In this document: one piece after another, positions 38,500-47,956 of the stretch
Layout: the number at the start of each line of letters is the position of its first letter
Position numbering within the stretch: the stretch's first letter is position 1
Source: Ramlibacter henchirensis
Lineage (GTDB): Bacteria; Pseudomonadota; Gammaproteobacteria; Burkholderiales; Burkholderiaceae_C
DNA length: 64,000 nucleotides
Reading direction: 5' to 3'
Assembly: GCF_004682015.1 (NCBI RefSeq)
Contig: NZ_SMLM01000002.1
Coordinates: 310,001 to 374,000, forward strand
Notes under the pieces: generated by a model
Databases searched by the model: none
The model's input: only the letters and a program-made list of their open reading frames with translations
What the model was told of the DNA's origin: nothing
Position numbers and translations under genes: made by a program

Positions 38500-39108
38500 T
38501 CAGCGGGCCGGCCCTTCGAAGGTGGCGCTGCGCAGGAATCCCGAGGGCATCTGCAGCGCCGAGGCGCCGCCGAACTGGCGGTGCGCCGCCAGCATCTCAT
38601 CGAGCTTGGGGTCGCGGATCATCACGCGGGGCTCGGTCCTGGCGACGAGGGTGCCCGCTTCGCTCGCAGAAGCTTGCTGCGGCGCGGCAACCAGCTGCTG
38701 CACCGGGCCGGTGGGAGAGCCCGCCGCGCCGAGCATCGACCAGCCGACAGCGGCGAAGGCTGCGACCGAAGCCACGCCGGCGACCATCTTCCAGCGGAAG
38801 GCGCCATCGTTTGCCGCCGGCTCCTGGGAATTGCGCACCGCGATCGGCGGCAGCGTGGCCGCCTGCGGCCGCGCGCCGGCCTGCTCCTGCGCGAGCCGGG
38901 CCGATAGCTTCTGGAGGAACGGCGCCGCGGACGCGCCGCGGGCCAACTCGCCCGAACGCAGCACGTCACCGATGAGGTGGTAGGCGTGCCAGGTGTCCAG
39001 CGCCTCGCGGCCGCTGCACGCCTGCATGGCGCGCGCGAACGCGTCGCCTCGCAGCTGGCCGTCGGCCAGCGCGGAAATCAGTTCTTTGTCTTGCATCGTG
39101 TCGTCCAT
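38500..39108 (-). CDS. rseA: Anti-sigma-E factor RseA
   Basis: A 202-residue single-pass inner-membrane protein. The cytoplasmic part begins with the RseA sigma-binding motif ELISALADGQLRGDAF and WHAYHLIGDVLRSGEL. The membrane helix is WKMVAGVASVAAFAAVGWSML (about 105-125), and a short periplasmic tail follows. I chose the ATG at 39108, with AGGTGG upstream, over the GTG at 39117. It holds RpoE at the membrane until cleaved. Confidence 0.92.
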   Translation of the reverse strand: MDDTMQDKELISALADGQLRGDAFARAMQACSGREALDTWHAYHLIGDVLRSGELARGASAAPFLQKLSARLAQEQAGARPQAATLPPIAVRNSQEPAANDGAFRWKMVAGVASVAAFAAVGWSMLGAAGSPTGPVQQLVAAPQQASASEAGTLVARTEPRVMIRDPKLDEMLAAHRQFGGASALQMPSGFLRSATFEGPAR

Positions 39109-39124
39109 CGCAACCACCTCGCGA

Positions 39125-39760
39125 CTACCAGCGCTTGCCCGACTGGTTCTCCAGCAGGGGCTTGACCTTGGCCGAAATCGCCTCGCGGGCGCGAAAGATG
39201 CGCGATCGGACGGTGCCGATCGGGCAGTTCATCGCCTCCGCGATCTCCTCGTAGCTCAGCCCTTCGATCTCGCGCAGCGTGACGGCCTGCCGCAATTCCT
39301 CGGGCAACGCCTCCATGGCCGAGTTGACCGTGGCGGCGATTTCCTTGGCGGCGAGCACCGTCTCCGGCGTTTCCGGGCTGGTTAGTTCGTTCTCCACCGA
39401 GGAAGTTTCATCGTCGTCGTCGCCGCCGCGAAGCGCACTCTCGGAAACCAGCGGATCGCGCTTCAGGTCGACCAGGGCCTTCTTGGCGGTGTTGACGGCT
39501 ATCCGGTACAGCCAGGTGTAGAACTGCGCCTCGCCGCGGAACTGGCCAAGGGCCCGCCAGGCCCGGATGAAGGTTTCCTGCGCGATGTCTTCGACCAGGT
39601 CCGAGTCGCGCACCATGCGCCCGATCAGCCTTTCGATCCGGCGTTGGTACTTCAGTACCAGCAGTTCGTAGGCGCGCTGGTCGCCGGCCACGGCGCGCGC
39701 CACCAGCATCTGGTCGGAGTCGGCGGCGGGAGGCGCGGGGGCGGGCGGGCTCTGGGTCAT
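39125..39760 (-). CDS. rpoE: ECF sigma factor RpoE (AlgU)
   Basis: A 211-residue extracytoplasmic-function sigma factor for envelope stress. Region 2 includes VEDIAQETFIRAWRALGQFRGEAQFYTWLYRIAVNTAKK, and region 4 includes LPEELRQAVTLREIEGLSYEEIAEAMNCPIGTVRSRIFRARE. An acidic, Asp-rich stretch (GGDDDDETSS) joins them. Its ATG overlaps the preceding YgfX-like gene as ATGA, which ties its expression to that gene and to fabF upstream. Confidence 0.96.
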   Translation of the reverse strand: MTQSPPAPAPPAADSDQMLVARAVAGDQRAYELLVLKYQRRIERLIGRMVRDSDLVEDIAQETFIRAWRALGQFRGEAQFYTWLYRIAVNTAKKALVDLKRDPLVSESALRGGDDDDETSSVENELTSPETPETVLAAKEIAATVNSAMEALPEELRQAVTLREIEGLSYEEIAEAMNCPIGTVRSRIFRAREAISAKVKPLLENQSGKRW

Positions 39761-40215
39761 GGTGTGGCCGAAGGCGGCTCGGCCCGGGGCGGCGCCTCAG
39801 GGTTGGCGCGGGAATATACCGCACGGCGCAGCGCGTCCCAGCGCGATGGAAGGCGGGCGCGCTCGACCCATATCCAGCGGGTTCGTCCCTGCGCGTTCCA
39901 ACGCAACAGCAGCACCGACTGCAGGTCCAGGACGACCTGCACAGCCCCCGCTTCCACCCCCGGCCCCGCCGCCGACCAGGACCATGCGGCCGAGTCCCAG
40001 GCCAGCAGTCCCGCTTCCTGCCGCCGCCACCACGCGCCCGCCCAGCAGCCGCAGGCGATGCATGCGGCTGCGGCCACCGCGAGACGCGCAGGCGATGCGC
40101 CGTGCCACGCGAATGCGATGACGCCTGCGAGTCCAAGCAGCCAGGCCGCCGTCAGAAGCGCACCCGCAAAAAGCGAACGCCCCACCGGATAACTCACCGA
40201 TGGGGCGCCGTGCAT
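39757..40215 (-). CDS. YgfX/CptA-like small membrane protein
   Basis: A 152-residue protein with two adjacent transmembrane helices (about 14-58) and a C-terminal soluble part: RRQEAGLLAWDSAAWSW, LLLRWNAQGRTRWIWV and SRWDALRRAVYSR. This layout (two helices, then G-L-x-W, LLLR, RxxWL/WV and WxxLRR) resembles YgfX/CptA of E. coli, a protein linked to cell-division and cytoskeleton inhibition. The match is by pattern only. It lies between fabF (25 bases) and rpoE (ATGA overlap). Confidence 0.6.
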   Translation of the reverse strand: MHGAPSVSYPVGRSLFAGALLTAAWLLGLAGVIAFAWHGASPARLAVAAAACIACGCWAGAWWRRQEAGLLAWDSAAWSWSAAGPGVEAGAVQVVLDLQSVLLLRWNAQGRTRWIWVERARLPSRWDALRRAVYSRANPEAPPRAEPPSATP

Positions 40216-40240
40216 GGGATGGCTTTGCAGGTTGGCCGGA

Positions 40241-41485
40241 TCAGACCCGCTTGAAAACCAGCGTGCCGTTGGTGCCGCCGAAACCGAAGTTGTTCTTCAC
40301 CGCGAAGTTCACCTTGCGGTCACGCGCGGTGTTGGCGCAGTAGTCCAGGTCGCATTCGGGGTCCTGGTTGAAGATGTTGATCGTGGGCGGCACCTTCTGG
40401 TGGTGCACGGCCAGCACGGTGAACACCGACTCGATCCCGCCCGCGCCGCCCAGCAGGTGGCCGGTCATGGACTTGGTGGAGCTGACGACGATCTTCTTCG
40501 CGTGGTCGCCCAGCGCGGCCTTGATCGCATTCGTCTCGTTCAGGTCGCCCAGCGGCGTGGACGTGCCGTGCGCATTGAGGTAGTCGACCTCGTCGGCGTT
40601 GATGCCGGCATTGCGCAGCGCACCGACCATGGCGCGGCGCGGGCCGTCGATATCGGGCGCCGTCATGTGGTACGCATCGGCGGACATGGCGAAGCCGACC
40701 AGCTCGGCGTAGATCTTCGCGCCGCGCGCCTTGGCGTGTTCGTATTCCTCCAGCACCACCACGCCGCCGCCTTCGCCCAGCACGAAGCCGTCGCGGTCCT
40801 TGTCCCAAGGGCGCGAAGCCGTCTTGGGATCGTCGTTGCGGGTGGACAGCGCGCGCGACGCCGCGAAGCCGCCGATGCCCAGAGGCGACACGGAAGACTC
40901 GGCGCCGCCGCAGACCATCACGTCGGCGTCGCCGCTCTCGATCATGCGAGCCGACAGGCCGATCGCATGCAGGCCCGTCGTGCAGGCCGTGACCACCGCG
41001 ATGTTCGGCCCCTTGAATCCGTACTTGATCGACACGTGCCCCGAGATCATGTTGATGATCGAGGCGGGGACGAAGAAGGGAGAGACGCGGCGCGGGCCGC
41101 GGCTGGTGAGTTCGGCGTGGGTCTGCTCGATCATCGGCAGGCCGCCGATGCCGGCGCCGATGTTGACGCCGATGCGCTCGGCCAGCTCGGCCGGAAGCGC
41201 TTCACCCGAGGGCAGGCCGCTGTCGGCCACCGCCTGGCAGGCCGCCGCCAGCCCGAGGTGGATGAACCGGTCCATGTGCCGGGCTTCCTTCTCGGGGATG
41301 TAGTCCGCGATGTTGAAGCCCTTGACCTCGCCGGCGAAGCGGCAGGCGAAGTTGGCCGCGTCGAACTGCGTGATGAAGTCGATGCCGGGCTTGCCCGCCA
41401 GCAGGTTGCCCCACGATTCGGCGACCGTGTTGCCGACGGGGCTGACGCAGCCCAGGCCGGTGACGACGACTCGGCGACGGCTCAT
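40241..41485 (-). CDS. fabF: 3-oxoacyl-[ACP] synthase II
   Basis: A 414-residue elongating condensing enzyme. The Cys-His-His triad is present in VVTACTTGLHAIG, LNAHGTSTPLGDLNE and KSMTGHLLGGAGGIE. The N-terminus RRRVVVTGLGCVSPVGNTV is standard. It follows acpP by 7 bases in a complete fab gene cluster. Confidence 0.97.
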   Translation of the reverse strand: MSRRRVVVTGLGCVSPVGNTVAESWGNLLAGKPGIDFITQFDAANFACRFAGEVKGFNIADYIPEKEARHMDRFIHLGLAAACQAVADSGLPSGEALPAELAERIGVNIGAGIGGLPMIEQTHAELTSRGPRRVSPFFVPASIINMISGHVSIKYGFKGPNIAVVTACTTGLHAIGLSARMIESGDADVMVCGGAESSVSPLGIGGFAASRALSTRNDDPKTASRPWDKDRDGFVLGEGGGVVVLEEYEHAKARGAKIYAELVGFAMSADAYHMTAPDIDGPRRAMVGALRNAGINADEVDYLNAHGTSTPLGDLNETNAIKAALGDHAKKIVVSSTKSMTGHLLGGAGGIESVFTVLAVHHQKVPPTINIFNQDPECDLDYCANTARDRKVNFAVKNNFGFGGTNGTLVFKRV

Positions 41486-41492
41486 TGTCGTA

Positions 41493-41822
<330 letters not shown>

Positions 41823-42569
41823 TCAGGCCATGAACATGCCGCCGTTCACGTGCAGTTCCTGCCCCGTGACGTAGCCGGCCTCGCGGGAAGCGAGATAGGC
41901 GACGGCGTGTGCGATGTCGGCCGGCTTGCCGAGCTGGCCGAGCGGGATCTGGCCCAGCAGCGCCTTCTGCTGATCCTCGGGCAAGGCGGCCGTCATGTCG
42001 GTTTCGATGAAGCCGGGGGCCACGCAGTTGACCGTGATGCCGCGGCTGCCCAGTTCGCGGGCGAGCGCGCGCGTCATGCCCGCGACCCCGGCTTTCGCCG
42101 CCGCGTAGTTGGCCTGGCCCGGATTGCCGGATGCGCCCACCACCGATGTGATGTTGACGATGCGGCCGTATCGCTGCTTCATCATCGTGCGCATCACCGC
42201 GCGGCTCATGCGAAAGACGGCCTTCAGGTTCGTGTCGATGACCGCGTCCCAGTCCTCGTCCTTCAGGCGCATGGCGAGCATGTCTCGCGTAATGCCGGCG
42301 TTGTTCACCAGCACCTGCAGGCCGCCACGCTGCTTGACGATGTCCTCGATCACGGCTTCGGCCGAGGCCGCATCGTTGACGTCAAGGCGAACGCCGCGGC
42401 CGCCCTGCGCCTGAAGCGCCAGCGTGATCTTGCCCGCGCCGTCATCGGTGGTCGCGGTGCCGATCACCGTGGCGCCGCGCTGCGCAAGTTCCTGGGCGAT
42501 GGCGGCACCAATGCCGCGCGATGCACCGGTGACCAGCGCGACCTGCCCCTTCAAAGTTTCCATGCTCAT
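41823..42569 (-). CDS. fabG: 3-oxoacyl-[ACP] reductase
   Basis: A 248-residue SDR enzyme, NADPH-dependent. The cofactor loop is VTGASRGIGAAIA, and the Ser-Tyr-Lys triad is ITSVVGASGNPGQANYAAAKAG. The ATG at 42569 overlaps the fabD stop as ATGA. A second ATG two codons later is possible. Confidence 0.96.
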   Translation of the reverse strand: MSMETLKGQVALVTGASRGIGAAIAQELAQRGATVIGTATTDDGAGKITLALQAQGGRGVRLDVNDAASAEAVIEDIVKQRGGLQVLVNNAGITRDMLAMRLKDEDWDAVIDTNLKAVFRMSRAVMRTMMKQRYGRIVNITSVVGASGNPGQANYAAAKAGVAGMTRALARELGSRGITVNCVAPGFIETDMTAALPEDQQKALLGQIPLGQLGKPADIAHAVAYLASREAGYVTGQELHVNGGMFMA

Positions 42570-43516
42570 TGCAGCAGTCCCTTGGCTTCGGCCAGGCTGG
42601 CCGGGTCGTACACCGCCCCGGCGGCCAGCGCCGGGTCGATGCGCTTGCAAAGTCCCTGCAGCACCTTGCCGGGCCCGCACTCCAGCACGACCTGCACGCC
42701 GCGCGCCTGGATCGCCTTGATGCAGTCCACCCAGCGCACCGGGCCGAACGCCTGTTCGTACAGCGCGTTGCGGATGCGGCCGGGTTCGCTCTCCACTTTC
42801 GCTTCGATGTTGTTCACCACCGGGATCGTCGGCGCGTTGAAAGCGACCTGCGCCAGCCGCTCGCGCAGGCGATCCGCCGCCGGCTTCATCAGGCTCGAGT
42901 GGAACGGCGCGGACACCGGCAGCGGCAGCGCGCGCTTGGCGCCCTTGGCCTTCAGCACCTCGCAGGCCTTGTCCACCGCCTCCTTGCTGCCGGCGATCAC
43001 CGTCTGCGCGGGATCGTTGAAGTTCACCGCCTCCACGACTTCCATCGTGTTGGTGCCGAACGTGCGCTGCGCTTCGGCGCAGCCCTCGACCACCTTCTGG
43101 GCGTCCAGGCCGAGGATGGCCGCCATTGCGCCCTCGCCCACCGGCACTGCCTCCTGCATCGCCTGGGCGCGGAATCGCACCAGCGGCGCAGCGTCGGCAA
43201 GGCTCAGCACGCCTGCCGCGACGAGCGCCGAATACTCGCCCAGCGAATGGCCCGCCACCACGGCCGGCTCCACACCGCCTTCGGCGATCCAGGCGCGGTA
43301 GGCCGCCACACCGGCCGCCAGCATGACGGGCTGCGTGTTGGTGGTGAGCGCGAGGGCTTCCTTCGGGCCTTCCTTGATGAGGCGGCCGACGTCTTCGCCG
43401 AGCGCGTCGGACGCCTGCGCAATCACTTCGCGGACCGCCGGGTGATCGCCCCAGGCGTCCAGCATGCCCACGGCCTGCGAGCCCTGGCCGGGAAAGACAA
43501 ATGCGAACGGTTTCAT
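42566..43516 (-). CDS. fabD: Malonyl-CoA:ACP transacylase
   Basis: A 316-residue enzyme loading malonate onto ACP. FVFPGQGSQAVGM is the N-terminal oxyanion loop, and GHSLGEYSALVAAG contains the nucleophile Ser91. Lies 54 bases after fabH, with no obvious promoter in the gap. Confidence 0.97.
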   Translation of the reverse strand: MKPFAFVFPGQGSQAVGMLDAWGDHPAVREVIAQASDALGEDVGRLIKEGPKEALALTTNTQPVMLAAGVAAYRAWIAEGGVEPAVVAGHSLGEYSALVAAGVLSLADAAPLVRFRAQAMQEAVPVGEGAMAAILGLDAQKVVEGCAEAQRTFGTNTMEVVEAVNFNDPAQTVIAGSKEAVDKACEVLKAKGAKRALPLPVSAPFHSSLMKPAADRLRERLAQVAFNAPTIPVVNNIEAKVESEPGRIRNALYEQAFGPVRWVDCIKAIQARGVQVVLECGPGKVLQGLCKRIDPALAAGAVYDPASLAEAKGLLQ

Positions 43517-43570
43517 CTTGCGTGCCTGCCGTCGAGGGGAATGAAAAGAGAGATGAAGCGGGCGCGCGGG

Positions 43571-44548
43571 CTAGAAGTCCAGCAGCACCGCGCCCCAGGT
43601 GAAGCCGCCGCCGACGCCTTCGAGCATCAGCGTGTCGCCCTTGCGCACCTTGCCCTGCCGCACCGCCGCGTCGAGCGCCAGCGGGATCGAGGCCGCCGAG
43701 GTGTTGCCGTGCTGGTCCACCGTGACGACCAGCTTGTCCAGCGGAAGCTTCAGCTTCTTCGCCGTGCCCTGCATGATCCGGATGTTGGCCTGGTGCGGGA
43801 TCAGCCAGTCGATGTCGGCGTCCGTGCGGCCGGCCTTGGCCAGCGTGGCGCGTGCGGCGTCTTCCAGCACGCCGACGGCGAGCTTGAACACGGCCTGGCC
43901 GTCCATCTTCAGGAAAGGATCGCCCAGCACCTTGCCGCCGGCGACCGTGCCGGGTACGCAGAGGATGCCGACATGCTTGCCGTCCGCATGCAGTTCGGTC
44001 GCCAGGATGCCGGGCGTCTCCGATGCTTCGAGCACCACCGCGCCGGCGCCGTCGCCGAACAGCACGCAGGTCGTGCGGTCCTTGAAGTCGAGGATTCGCG
44101 AGAACACCTCGGAGCCGACCACGAGCGCGCGCCTGGCGCTGCCGGTCTTGATCATCGCGTCGGCCACGGTGAGCGCGTACACGAAGCCGCTGCACACCGC
44201 CTGCACGTCGAACGCGGGACAGCCCGCGATGCCGAGCTTGTTCTGCAGGATGCAGGCCGCCGAGGGGAACACCATGTCGGGCGTGGACGTGGCCACGATG
44301 ATCAGGTCGATGTCGGCCGGGCCGCAGCCCGCAGCTTCCATCGCATGGCGCGCCGCGTGCGCGGCCAGGTCGCTGGTGGTGACGTCGGGCGCGGCGAAGT
44401 GGCGCGCCCGGATGCCGGTGCGTTCCACGATCCACTCGTCCGAGGTTTCGACGCCCTGGACCGCCAGTTCGGCGGTGAGGTCGGCGTTGGTCACGCGGCG
44501 CGGCGGAAGGTAGCTGCCGGTGCCGGTGATGCGCGAGTAACGGCTCAT
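43571..44548 (-). CDS. fabH: 3-oxoacyl-[ACP] synthase III
   Basis: A 325-residue enzyme starting fatty-acid synthesis from acetyl-CoA and malonyl-ACP. The catalytic Cys119 is in [13 protein letters not shown], with His in [11 protein letters not shown] and Asn in [10 protein letters not shown]. The ATG overlaps the plsX stop as ATGA. Confidence 0.97.
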   Translation of the reverse strand: MSRYSRITGTGSYLPPRRVTNADLTAELAVQGVETSDEWIVERTGIRARHFAAPDVTTSDLAAHAARHAMEAAGCGPADIDLIIVATSTPDMVFPSAACILQNKLGIAGCPAFDVQAVCSGFVYALTVADAMIKTGSARRALVVGSEVFSRILDFKDRTTCVLFGDGAGAVVLEASETPGILATELHADGKHVGILCVPGTVAGGKVLGDPFLKMDGQAVFKLAVGVLEDAARATLAKAGRTDADIDWLIPHQANIRIMQGTAKKLKLPLDKLVVTVDQHGNTSAASIPLALDAAVRQGKVRKGDTLMLEGVGGGFTWGAVLLDF

Positions 44549-45594
44549 TCGGAAGCGATCGCCTCGGCCGGCTGCGGTTCCGCGGGAGACCCGGCCAGCA
44601 GGGGCCGGGCGTGTGCGATGCGGGCCTGGACGCGATCGAGCAGGTTGTTTCGGGCTGCATCATACGCCCGGGCCAATGCCTGGCTGAACGCGAAAGCATC
44701 GGCGGAGCCGTGGCTCTTGAACACGAGGCCGCGGAGTCCCAACAATGCCGCGCCGTTGTAGCGGCGATAGTCCACGCGGTTCTTGAAGGACGACAGCACG
44801 GGGTAGGCGATCAGGGCCGCGAGCCGGGTCAGCAGGTTGCGCGAGAACTCCTCGCGCAGGAAGCCGCCGATCATGCCGGCCAGGCCCTCGCTGGTCTTCA
44901 GGGCCACGTTGCCGACGAAACCGTCGCAGACCACGATGTCGGTGGTGCCCTTGAAGATGTCGTTGCCCTCCACGTTGCCGTGGAAGTTGAGGTCGCCGGC
45001 CGCGGCGGCCGAGCGCAGCAGTTCGCCGGCGCGCTTGATGACCTCGCTGCCCTTGATGATCTCCTCGCCGATGTTCAGCAGGCCGACGCTGGGCTGTTCC
45101 TGGTTCTTCAGTGCGGCGACCAGGGCCGAGCCCATGACGGCGAACTGCAGCAGGTGCTGCTCGGTGCAATCGACGTTGGCGCCCAGATCGAGCACCGTGG
45201 TGGCGCCACCTTTCGCGTTGGGAAGCGGGTACGCGATCGCCGGGCGGTCGATGCCGTCGACGGTCTTGAGCAGGTAGCGCGCAAGCGCCATCAAAGCGCC
45301 GGTGTTGCCGGCGGACACCGCCGCCTGGGCCTTGCCTTCCTTGACCTGCTGGATCGCCACGCGCATGGACGAATCCTTCTTGCGGCGCAGCGCCACCTCG
45401 ACGGCGTCGTCCATCGCCACCACCTCGGAGGCGGGCACGTGCGTGGCGCGCGGGTGGTTGAAGGATCCCAGCGCATCGCCGCCCACCAGCAGCAGTCGGG
45501 CTTCGGGATGCTCGTCCAGGAACCGGCGGCAGGCCGGCAGCGTCACCGCCGGCCCGTGGTCGCCCCCCATGCAATCGACGGACAGGATCGTCAT
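44545..45594 (-). CDS. plsX: Phosphate acyltransferase PlsX
   Basis: A 349-residue enzyme making acyl-phosphate from acyl-ACP for phospholipid synthesis. [20 protein letters not shown] at the start, [26 protein letters not shown] and [15 protein letters not shown] are typical. An intrinsic terminator lies between rpmF and this gene, so it probably also has its own promoter. Confidence 0.96.
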   Translation of the reverse strand: MTILSVDCMGGDHGPAVTLPACRRFLDEHPEARLLLVGGDALGSFNHPRATHVPASEVVAMDDAVEVALRRKKDSSMRVAIQQVKEGKAQAAVSAGNTGALMALARYLLKTVDGIDRPAIAYPLPNAKGGATTVLDLGANVDCTEQHLLQFAVMGSALVAALKNQEQPSVGLLNIGEEIIKGSEVIKRAGELLRSAAAAGDLNFHGNVEGNDIFKGTTDIVVCDGFVGNVALKTSEGLAGMIGGFLREEFSRNLLTRLAALIAYPVLSSFKNRVDYRRYNGAALLGLRGLVFKSHGSADAFAFSQALARAYDAARNNLLDRVQARIAHARPLLAGSPAEPQPAEAIASE

Positions 45595-45649
45595 GTCCTC
45601 AAATGTAGAGCTTGGCGCGTGGCCGATCCGCTACGCTTGCTGCGGCCGG

Positions 45650-45686
45650 AAAAAAGGCCCGGGCTGCGCAGGCAGCGGCGGGCCTT
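45650..45686 (-). terminator. Intrinsic terminator between rpmF and plsX
   Basis: On the minus strand AAGGCCCG (45679-45686) and CGGGCCTT (45654-45661) enclose a second inner stem, GCTGC/GCAGC. A run of six U follows the hairpin. It should end part of the rpmF transcripts, letting ribosomal-protein and lipid-gene expression differ. Confidence 0.75.
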
Positions 45687-45730
45687 CTCTTGCCGCGATG
45701 CTCGCCGCGGCGTTGCATCCGCGACGTCGA

Positions 45731-45913
45731 TCAGGCGTCGTTCTTGGTCTTGAGCACCTTGCGGCCACGGTAGAAGCCGGTCGGGCTGATGTGGTGGCGC
45801 AGGTGGGTTTCGCCGGTGGTGGGTTCCACCGCGATGCCGGGCACCGTCAGCGCGTTGTGCGAACGATGCATGCCCCGCTTGGAGGGCGACTTCTTGTTTT
45901 GCTGGACGGCCAT
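45731..45913 (-). CDS. rpmF: 50S ribosomal protein L32
   Basis: A 60-residue basic protein of normal L32 length: [20 protein letters not shown] at the start and [15 protein letters not shown] near the end. The proteobacterial form lacks the zinc cysteines. It lies between yceD and plsX, the usual place. Confidence 0.97.
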   Translation of the reverse strand: MAVQQNKKSPSKRGMHRSHNALTVPGIAVEPTTGETHLRHHISPTGFYRGRKVLKTKNDA

Positions 45914-46025
45914 GCCGGGGCTCCTGGAGTTGCGTGGCGCCGCGGAAAGCCGCTCTGGCGCTGTTGATCGGGTGGGTGGGATTGCGCGGGCGCACTATGC
46001 AAGTGCCACCGGCGCGAAGCCCGCC

Positions 46026-46031
46026 ATTATA
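46026..46031 (-). promoter_or_regulatory. Candidate -10 of an rpmF promoter
   Basis: A perfect TATAAT on the minus strand lies 112 bases before the rpmF start, just past the yceD stop. The -35 region is poor (GGGCTA at 17 bases). In such G+C-rich sequence the hexamer is notable. Confidence 0.45.
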
Positions 46032-46047
46032 GACGATCCGCGCCGGG

Positions 46048-46590
46048 CTAGCCCTTGCCGCCCTTGAGCACCTTCAGGGCGGCGAACGGATTCTCCGCCG
46101 GGGCCGCTTCCTCGAAGCCAGGATCGGCCGCCGAGAATTGCACCGGCTCCGGGCAGACCTCGTGCCGGGGCACGGCCGGCACTTCCATCAGCAGTTCGTC
46201 CTCGACCAGGCCCAGCAGGTCGAAGGCCCGGCTGATCGCCAGCAGGTCTTCCTCGGATTCGTCGTCCTCGGCGGCGGCGGTCTCCTCGTCGGCGACGAAG
46301 CGGAACGAGCGCTCCACGGACACGGGAACATCCACCGGTTCCAGGCAGCGCTGGCACGTCAGGGGCATCACCGCCGAAGCAGTGAGGTGCAGCCAGACTT
46401 CGGGGTGGACATGGCGGGGATTGAGCAATTCGCCTTGCGCGCTCCATTCCACGGGGCGCTCGGCGCCTCGGCCGCCCGATTCCCCGGACAGGCGCGCGAA
46501 GCTGCGCAGTTCGGCCTGGCCGGACAACTCCGCGCCGTCTTCGGCGAACGCCTGCACGTCGAGCCGCTGCGCGTTGAACTGCCGTTTCAT
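46048..46590 (-). CDS. YceD/DUF177 family protein
   Basis: A 180-residue protein of the YceD family, linked to 23S rRNA accumulation. A CxxC pair in MPLTCQRCLEPVDVPV and the acidic stretch AAAEDDESEEDLLAI are family features, as is the C-terminal NPFAALKVLKGG. Upstream of rpmF as in most bacteria; divergent from the maf gene with 26 bases between starts. Confidence 0.92.
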   Translation of the reverse strand: MKRQFNAQRLDVQAFAEDGAELSGQAELRSFARLSGESGGRGAERPVEWSAQGELLNPRHVHPEVWLHLTASAVMPLTCQRCLEPVDVPVSVERSFRFVADEETAAAEDDESEEDLLAISRAFDLLGLVEDELLMEVPAVPRHEVCPEPVQFSAADPGFEEAAPAENPFAALKVLKGGKG

Positions 46591-46616
46591 CGGGGTCAGT
46601 GTAAGAGAATCGCCCC

Positions 46617-47195
46617 GTGCGAACCCTCATCCTCGGCTCGACTTCCCGCTATCGCCGGGAACTGCTGGGCCGTCTCGGATTGCCTTTCGAAGTGGCCGCG
46701 CCCGAGGTGGACGAAACGCCGCGGCCGGGCGAGCCCCCGGCGGAGCTTGCGCGGCGTCTTGCTCTCGCAAAGGCGCACGACGTCGCGCAGCGCCATCCCG
46801 AAGCGGTGGTGATCGGCTCCGACCAGGTGGCCGACCTGGACGGCGAGCCGCTCGGCAAGCCTGGCGATCACGGGCGCGCCACCGCCCAGCTTCGCCGCAT
46901 GAGCGGACGCACCGTCATCTTCCAGACCGCGGTGGCCGTCGTGTGCCGAAGCTCGGGCCTCGTGCAGCAGGACCTGGCGCCGGTGCGCGTCGAATTCCGC
47001 CGGCTTTCTCACGAGGAGATCGAGCGCTACCTGCAGGCCGAGCGGCCGTACGACTGCGCCGGCAGCGCCAAGAGCGAAGGCCTGGGCATCGCGCTGCTCG
47101 ACGCGATCCACAGCGACGACCCGACGGCCCTGGTCGGCCTGCCGCTGATCCGCACCTGCCGCATGCTGCGCGCCGCCGGGCTGCAGGTGCCCTGA
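46617..47195 (+). CDS. Maf/YceF-type nucleotide pyrophosphatase
   Basis: A 192-residue Maf-superfamily protein, probably the YceF type that hydrolyses m7GTP and guards RNA from modified nucleotides. LILGSTSRYRRELLGRLGLPF, IGSDQVADLDG and CAGSAKSEGLGIALL match the family, including the catalytic aspartate. The start is GTG at 46617. It shares one base with the next gene (TGATG). Confidence 0.92.
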   Translation: MRTLILGSTSRYRRELLGRLGLPFEVAAPEVDETPRPGEPPAELARRLALAKAHDVAQRHPEAVVIGSDQVADLDGEPLGKPGDHGRATAQLRRMSGRTVIFQTAVAVVCRSSGLVQQDLAPVRVEFRRLSHEEIERYLQAERPYDCAGSAKSEGLGIALLDAIHSDDPTALVGLPLIRTCRMLRAAGLQVP

Positions 47196-47956
47196 TGGCC
47201 GGCCCGGGCACGCTGTACCTCGTCCCCGCGCCGCTGGATTTCGGCTGCACAGAGCAGGCGCCGATCACGCAGGTGATGCCGGCGGGCACGCTCGAAGTCG
47301 CGGCACGGCTGTCGCACTGGATCTGCGAGAACGCGAAATCGACACGCGCCTATCTCAAGCGCGTCGGCGAAGTCCAGCCGCTCACCCAAGCGCTGCAGTC
47401 GCTGTCCCTGCAGGAACTCCCGCGCGATGTGCACAAGAAGGGCGACCACGCCGGCGGCTTCGATGCGAAGCCGCTGCTCGCCCCCGCGCTCGACGGGCAC
47501 GACATCGGTCTCGTGAGCGAAGCGGGCATGCCGGCGATCGCCGATCCGGGCTCCTCGGTCGTGCGCGCGGCGCACGAGCTTGGCCTGCGCGTGGTGCCGC
47601 TGGTGGGGCCGGTGTCGCTGGTGCTGGCGCTCGCCGCGGCGGGCCTCAATGGCCAGAATTTCGCCTTCGTCGGCTACCTGCCGCAGCAGCCCGGCCCGCG
47701 CGCGCAGCGGATCCGTGAGCTGGAAGCGCTCGCCCTGCGCAGCGGCCAGACCCAGCTGTTCATCGAGACGCCGTATCGCAACGCAGCGCTCTGGCAATCG
47801 TTGCTGGAAACGCTGAGGCCGGGCACGCGGCTGGCGGTGGCCACGGGCCTCACGTTGCCGCACGCGCAGGTGGCCTGTCGCACCGCGGCCCAGTGGAAGC
47901 AAAAGGCCGGCGGTCCGCCTTCGGACACGCCGGCCGTGTTCCTGATCGGTGTCTAG
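47195..47956 (+). CDS. RsmI-like tetrapyrrole-methylase-family methyltransferase
   Basis: A 253-residue SAM-dependent methyltransferase of the tetrapyrrole methylase fold: TLYLVPAPLDFG at the N-terminus, GHDIGLVSEAGMPAIADPGSSVVR and GPVSLVLALAAAGLNGQNFAFVGYLP. This is close to RsmI (16S rRNA C1402 2'-O-methylase) but belongs to the shorter paralogous type common in betaproteobacteria. The substrate is uncertain. Its TAG and the sppA stop share a CTAG palindrome. Confidence 0.85.
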   Translation: MAGPGTLYLVPAPLDFGCTEQAPITQVMPAGTLEVAARLSHWICENAKSTRAYLKRVGEVQPLTQALQSLSLQELPRDVHKKGDHAGGFDAKPLLAPALDGHDIGLVSEAGMPAIADPGSSVVRAAHELGLRVVPLVGPVSLVLALAAAGLNGQNFAFVGYLPQQPGPRAQRIRELEALALRSGQTQLFIETPYRNAALWQSLLETLRPGTRLAVATGLTLPHAQVACRTAAQWKQKAGGPPSDTPAVFLIGV

